From positions 2,533,501 to 2,597,500 of the forward strand of contig NZ_CP151767.2 of the NCBI RefSeq assembly GCF_038443705.2: a DNA stretch of 64,000 bases, read 5' to 3'. Under the pieces are notes generated by a model. The model was given only the letters and a program-made list of their open reading frames with translations, did no database searches and was not told the origin of the DNA. The stretch comes from Yoonia sp. SS1-5. Lineage in GTDB: Bacteria; Pseudomonadota; Alphaproteobacteria; Rhodobacterales; Rhodobacteraceae. This document shows, piece after piece, positions 62,546-64,000 of the stretch (positions within the stretch are counted from its first letter, which is position 1; each line of letters opens with the position of its first letter). The translations under genes and the position numbers were made by a program.

Positions 62546-64000
62546 TCCGGGACGCCGCCACGCAACGCCAGGTCGATGCAGCCGATCCGCGCGTTTCAAC
62601 CTGGCTGTCTGCCAATGCCGGATCCGGGAAGACCCGTGTTCTGACCGACCGCGTGGCCCGGCTGCTTTTGGAAGGTGTGTCACCACAAAATATCCTGTGC
62701 CTGACCTACACCAAGGCCGCCGCTGCAGAAATGCAGAACCGTCTTTTCAAACGGCTCGGCGCATGGGCAATGATGGCTGACGCACCATTGCGGTCCGAAC
62801 TGCTGACGCTTGGCGTTGAAAAGGCGATCAATGACACGGATCTGCGCGAAGCCCGCACATTGTTCGCCCGCGCGATTGAAACGCCGGGTGGTTTGAAAAT
62901 TCAGACGATCCATTCGTTTTGCGCCGCCATATTGCGCCGTTTCCCGTTGGAGGCTGCGGTCAGCCCGCAATTTCGTGAAATGGAAGACCGGGATGCAGAG
63001 CTTTTGCGCGCAGAGGTTCTTGATGAACTTGTGGCCGGGCCCCATGCCAACGCGGTCGAGGCGATACTGCGCTATTTCACCGGCAATGACCTTGCTGAAC
63101 TGACGGCAGAGGTGGCGTCAAAGCGCGATGCCTTTTCCAGTGACATCACTGCTGCCCAGATCTGCACCACATTGGGCCTGCCACCGGCCGCCCAGCGCGA
63201 TGACGCATTCAGCATTGCGTTTCAGGGTGATGAGGTGGGCATTGCGGCGGATATCGCGGAAGCGTTTGCCGCCCAATCAAAGACATACCAGACCTTTGCC
63301 AAGACACTGGCGGAACTTGATCTGCAAACCCCGAATTGGCCCGCGCTCGAGGCGCTTTTTGATCTGTTTCTCTATGCCGGCAGCTGCAAATCGAAATCGA
63401 CGAACTTTCCCCAAAGCAATCACAGCAAAGCCGTTGACGCCATGGCCCCGATTGCTGACGCCGTACATGCGTGGATGGACCGGGTTGCGTCGGCCAAGGC
63501 GCATCTCTGGGCGATGGATGCGCTTGATCGCACTGTGGCAATCCACGAATTTGCCAGATTATTCATCCCGGCCTACGAGGCGCGCAAACTGATGATGGGC
63601 GCGCTTGATTTTGATGATCTGATCCGCAAGGCAAAGGCGTTGTTGACCGATCCCGATGTGGCGCAATGGGTTCTGTTCCGGCTGGATGGGGGTATCGACC
63701 ACATTCTGGTGGACGAGGCGCAGGATACCAGCCCAACCCAATGGGCCGTGATCGAGCGCTTGACGCAGGAATTCGCCACCGGCGAAGGCGCCCAGCCAGA
63801 GCGGCAAAGGACCGTCTTTGTCGTCGGTGACAAAAAGCAATCCATTTACTCCTTTCAGGGCGCAGATCCGGCTGCGTTCGACGACATGCGCCACCACTTT
63901 CGAACCGCGCATAAGGATATCGGCAAGCCGTTTGCTGTCACCTCGCTGGATCATTCCTTTCGATCGTCGCAGGCGATCCTTTCTGTCGTTGATGCGACCT
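62542..64000 (+). CDS. addA: Double-strand break repair helicase AddA (3' end outside the window)
   Basis: The first 486 residues of the UvrD-like helicase/nuclease subunit are present. Walker A: SANAGSGKTRVLTDRV (about 23-38). LCLTYTKAAAAEM is motif Ia, TIHSFCAAILRRFPLEA follows, and ILVDEAQDTSPTQW (about 388) is the DEAQD Walker B box. VVGDKKQSIYSFQGADP is motif III. The gene starts at ATG 62542 inside the addB stop and runs off the window, so the C-terminal nuclease is not seen. Confidence 0.92.
   Translation, partial: MIRDAATQRQVDAADPRVSTWLSANAGSGKTRVLTDRVARLLLEGVSPQNILCLTYTKAAAAEMQNRLFKRLGAWAMMADAPLRSELLTLGVEKAINDTDLREARTLFARAIETPGGLKIQTIHSFCAAILRRFPLEAAVSPQFREMEDRDAELLRAEVLDELVAGPHANAVEAILRYFTGNDLAELTAEVASKRDAFSSDITAAQICTTLGLPPAAQRDDAFSIAFQGDEVGIAADIAEAFAAQSKTYQTFAKTLAELDLQTPNWPALEALFDLFLYAGSCKSKSTNFPQSNHSKAVDAMAPIADAVHAWMDRVASAKAHLWAMDALDRTVAIHEFARLFIPAYEARKLMMGALDFDDLIRKAKALLTDPDVAQWVLFRLDGGIDHILVDEAQDTSPTQWAVIERLTQEFATGEGAQPERQRTVFVVGDKKQSIYSFQGADPAAFDDMRHHFRTAHKDIGKPFAVTSLDHSFRSSQAILSVVDAT

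Overview
The window looks like the chromosome of a marine alphaproteobacterium of the Rhodobacterales (Roseobacter group). The evidence is the divergent regB / senC-regA redox-control cluster, a MarR-type plus OmpR-type pair resembling petP-petR, the alphaproteobacterial AddAB pair, the high-GC core genes, and insertion sequences and RepC/MobC families typical of this group. It has two parts: a mosaic accessory island (about 1 to 29.4 kb) and a conserved core (29.4 to 64 kb).

Island. The right edge is a tRNA-Leu(CAG) gene (29397-29483, minus) with a P4-type integrase beside it. The first ten bases of the window match part of the 3' portion of that tRNA, so the left attachment site may lie exactly at the window start. 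The left end is a plasmid-like module: a RepC-type initiator split by one in-frame amber codon, a putative oriT, mobC, a relaxase, and a 262-residue membrane/coiled-coil ORF nested in another frame inside the relaxase tail. Two identical IS481-family copies in direct orientation (3702-4881 and 27143-28322) bracket about 22 kb of cargo. The right copy removed the catalytic end of the integrase, so the island is probably stranded.

Cargo. The main item is a tight operon (8023-15045): vgrG, a DUF4123 adaptor, an unknown protein, a protein with a hydrophobic hairpin, a small PD-(D/E)XK-like nuclease, a candidate immunity protein, an exported protein, and PAAR. Six of its seven junctions overlap; the hairpin and nuclease genes are one base apart. 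I read it as an orphan type VI secretion effector-immunity cassette; no secretion-machine genes are present. Next comes a graveyard (15.06-17.87 kb) of broken insertion sequences and fragments of a DNA methyltransferase gene, a MazF/PemK toxin gene and an XRE-regulated membrane protein operon. Then follow two exported proteins of unknown function and a 2,236-residue RTX protein ending in three near-identical 438-bp repeats. The cargo also holds a 5'-truncated metallophosphoesterase, two XRE regulators and a pair of very small genes behind a perfect palindrome.

Core. From 29.6 kb the order is: an NDUFA9-like protein and uppP; gltD, two tandem exported paralogs, a GFA protein and gltB; mtgA, a GST, queG, a PQQ-type sugar dehydrogenase and an EamA transporter; a PstS-OmpA fusion; ilvE diverging from a MarR/OmpR pair; a lytic transglycosylase; an EamA transporter; pncB; IS remnants; regA-senC diverging from regB; a membrane-anchored PAS protein; and tsaE-amgK-murU-addB-addA. 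The last is a tightly overlapping operon running off the window. A similar dyad, ATAGGTC(N)CGGAC, lies upstream of gltD and between ilvE and the MarR gene, suggesting shared control.
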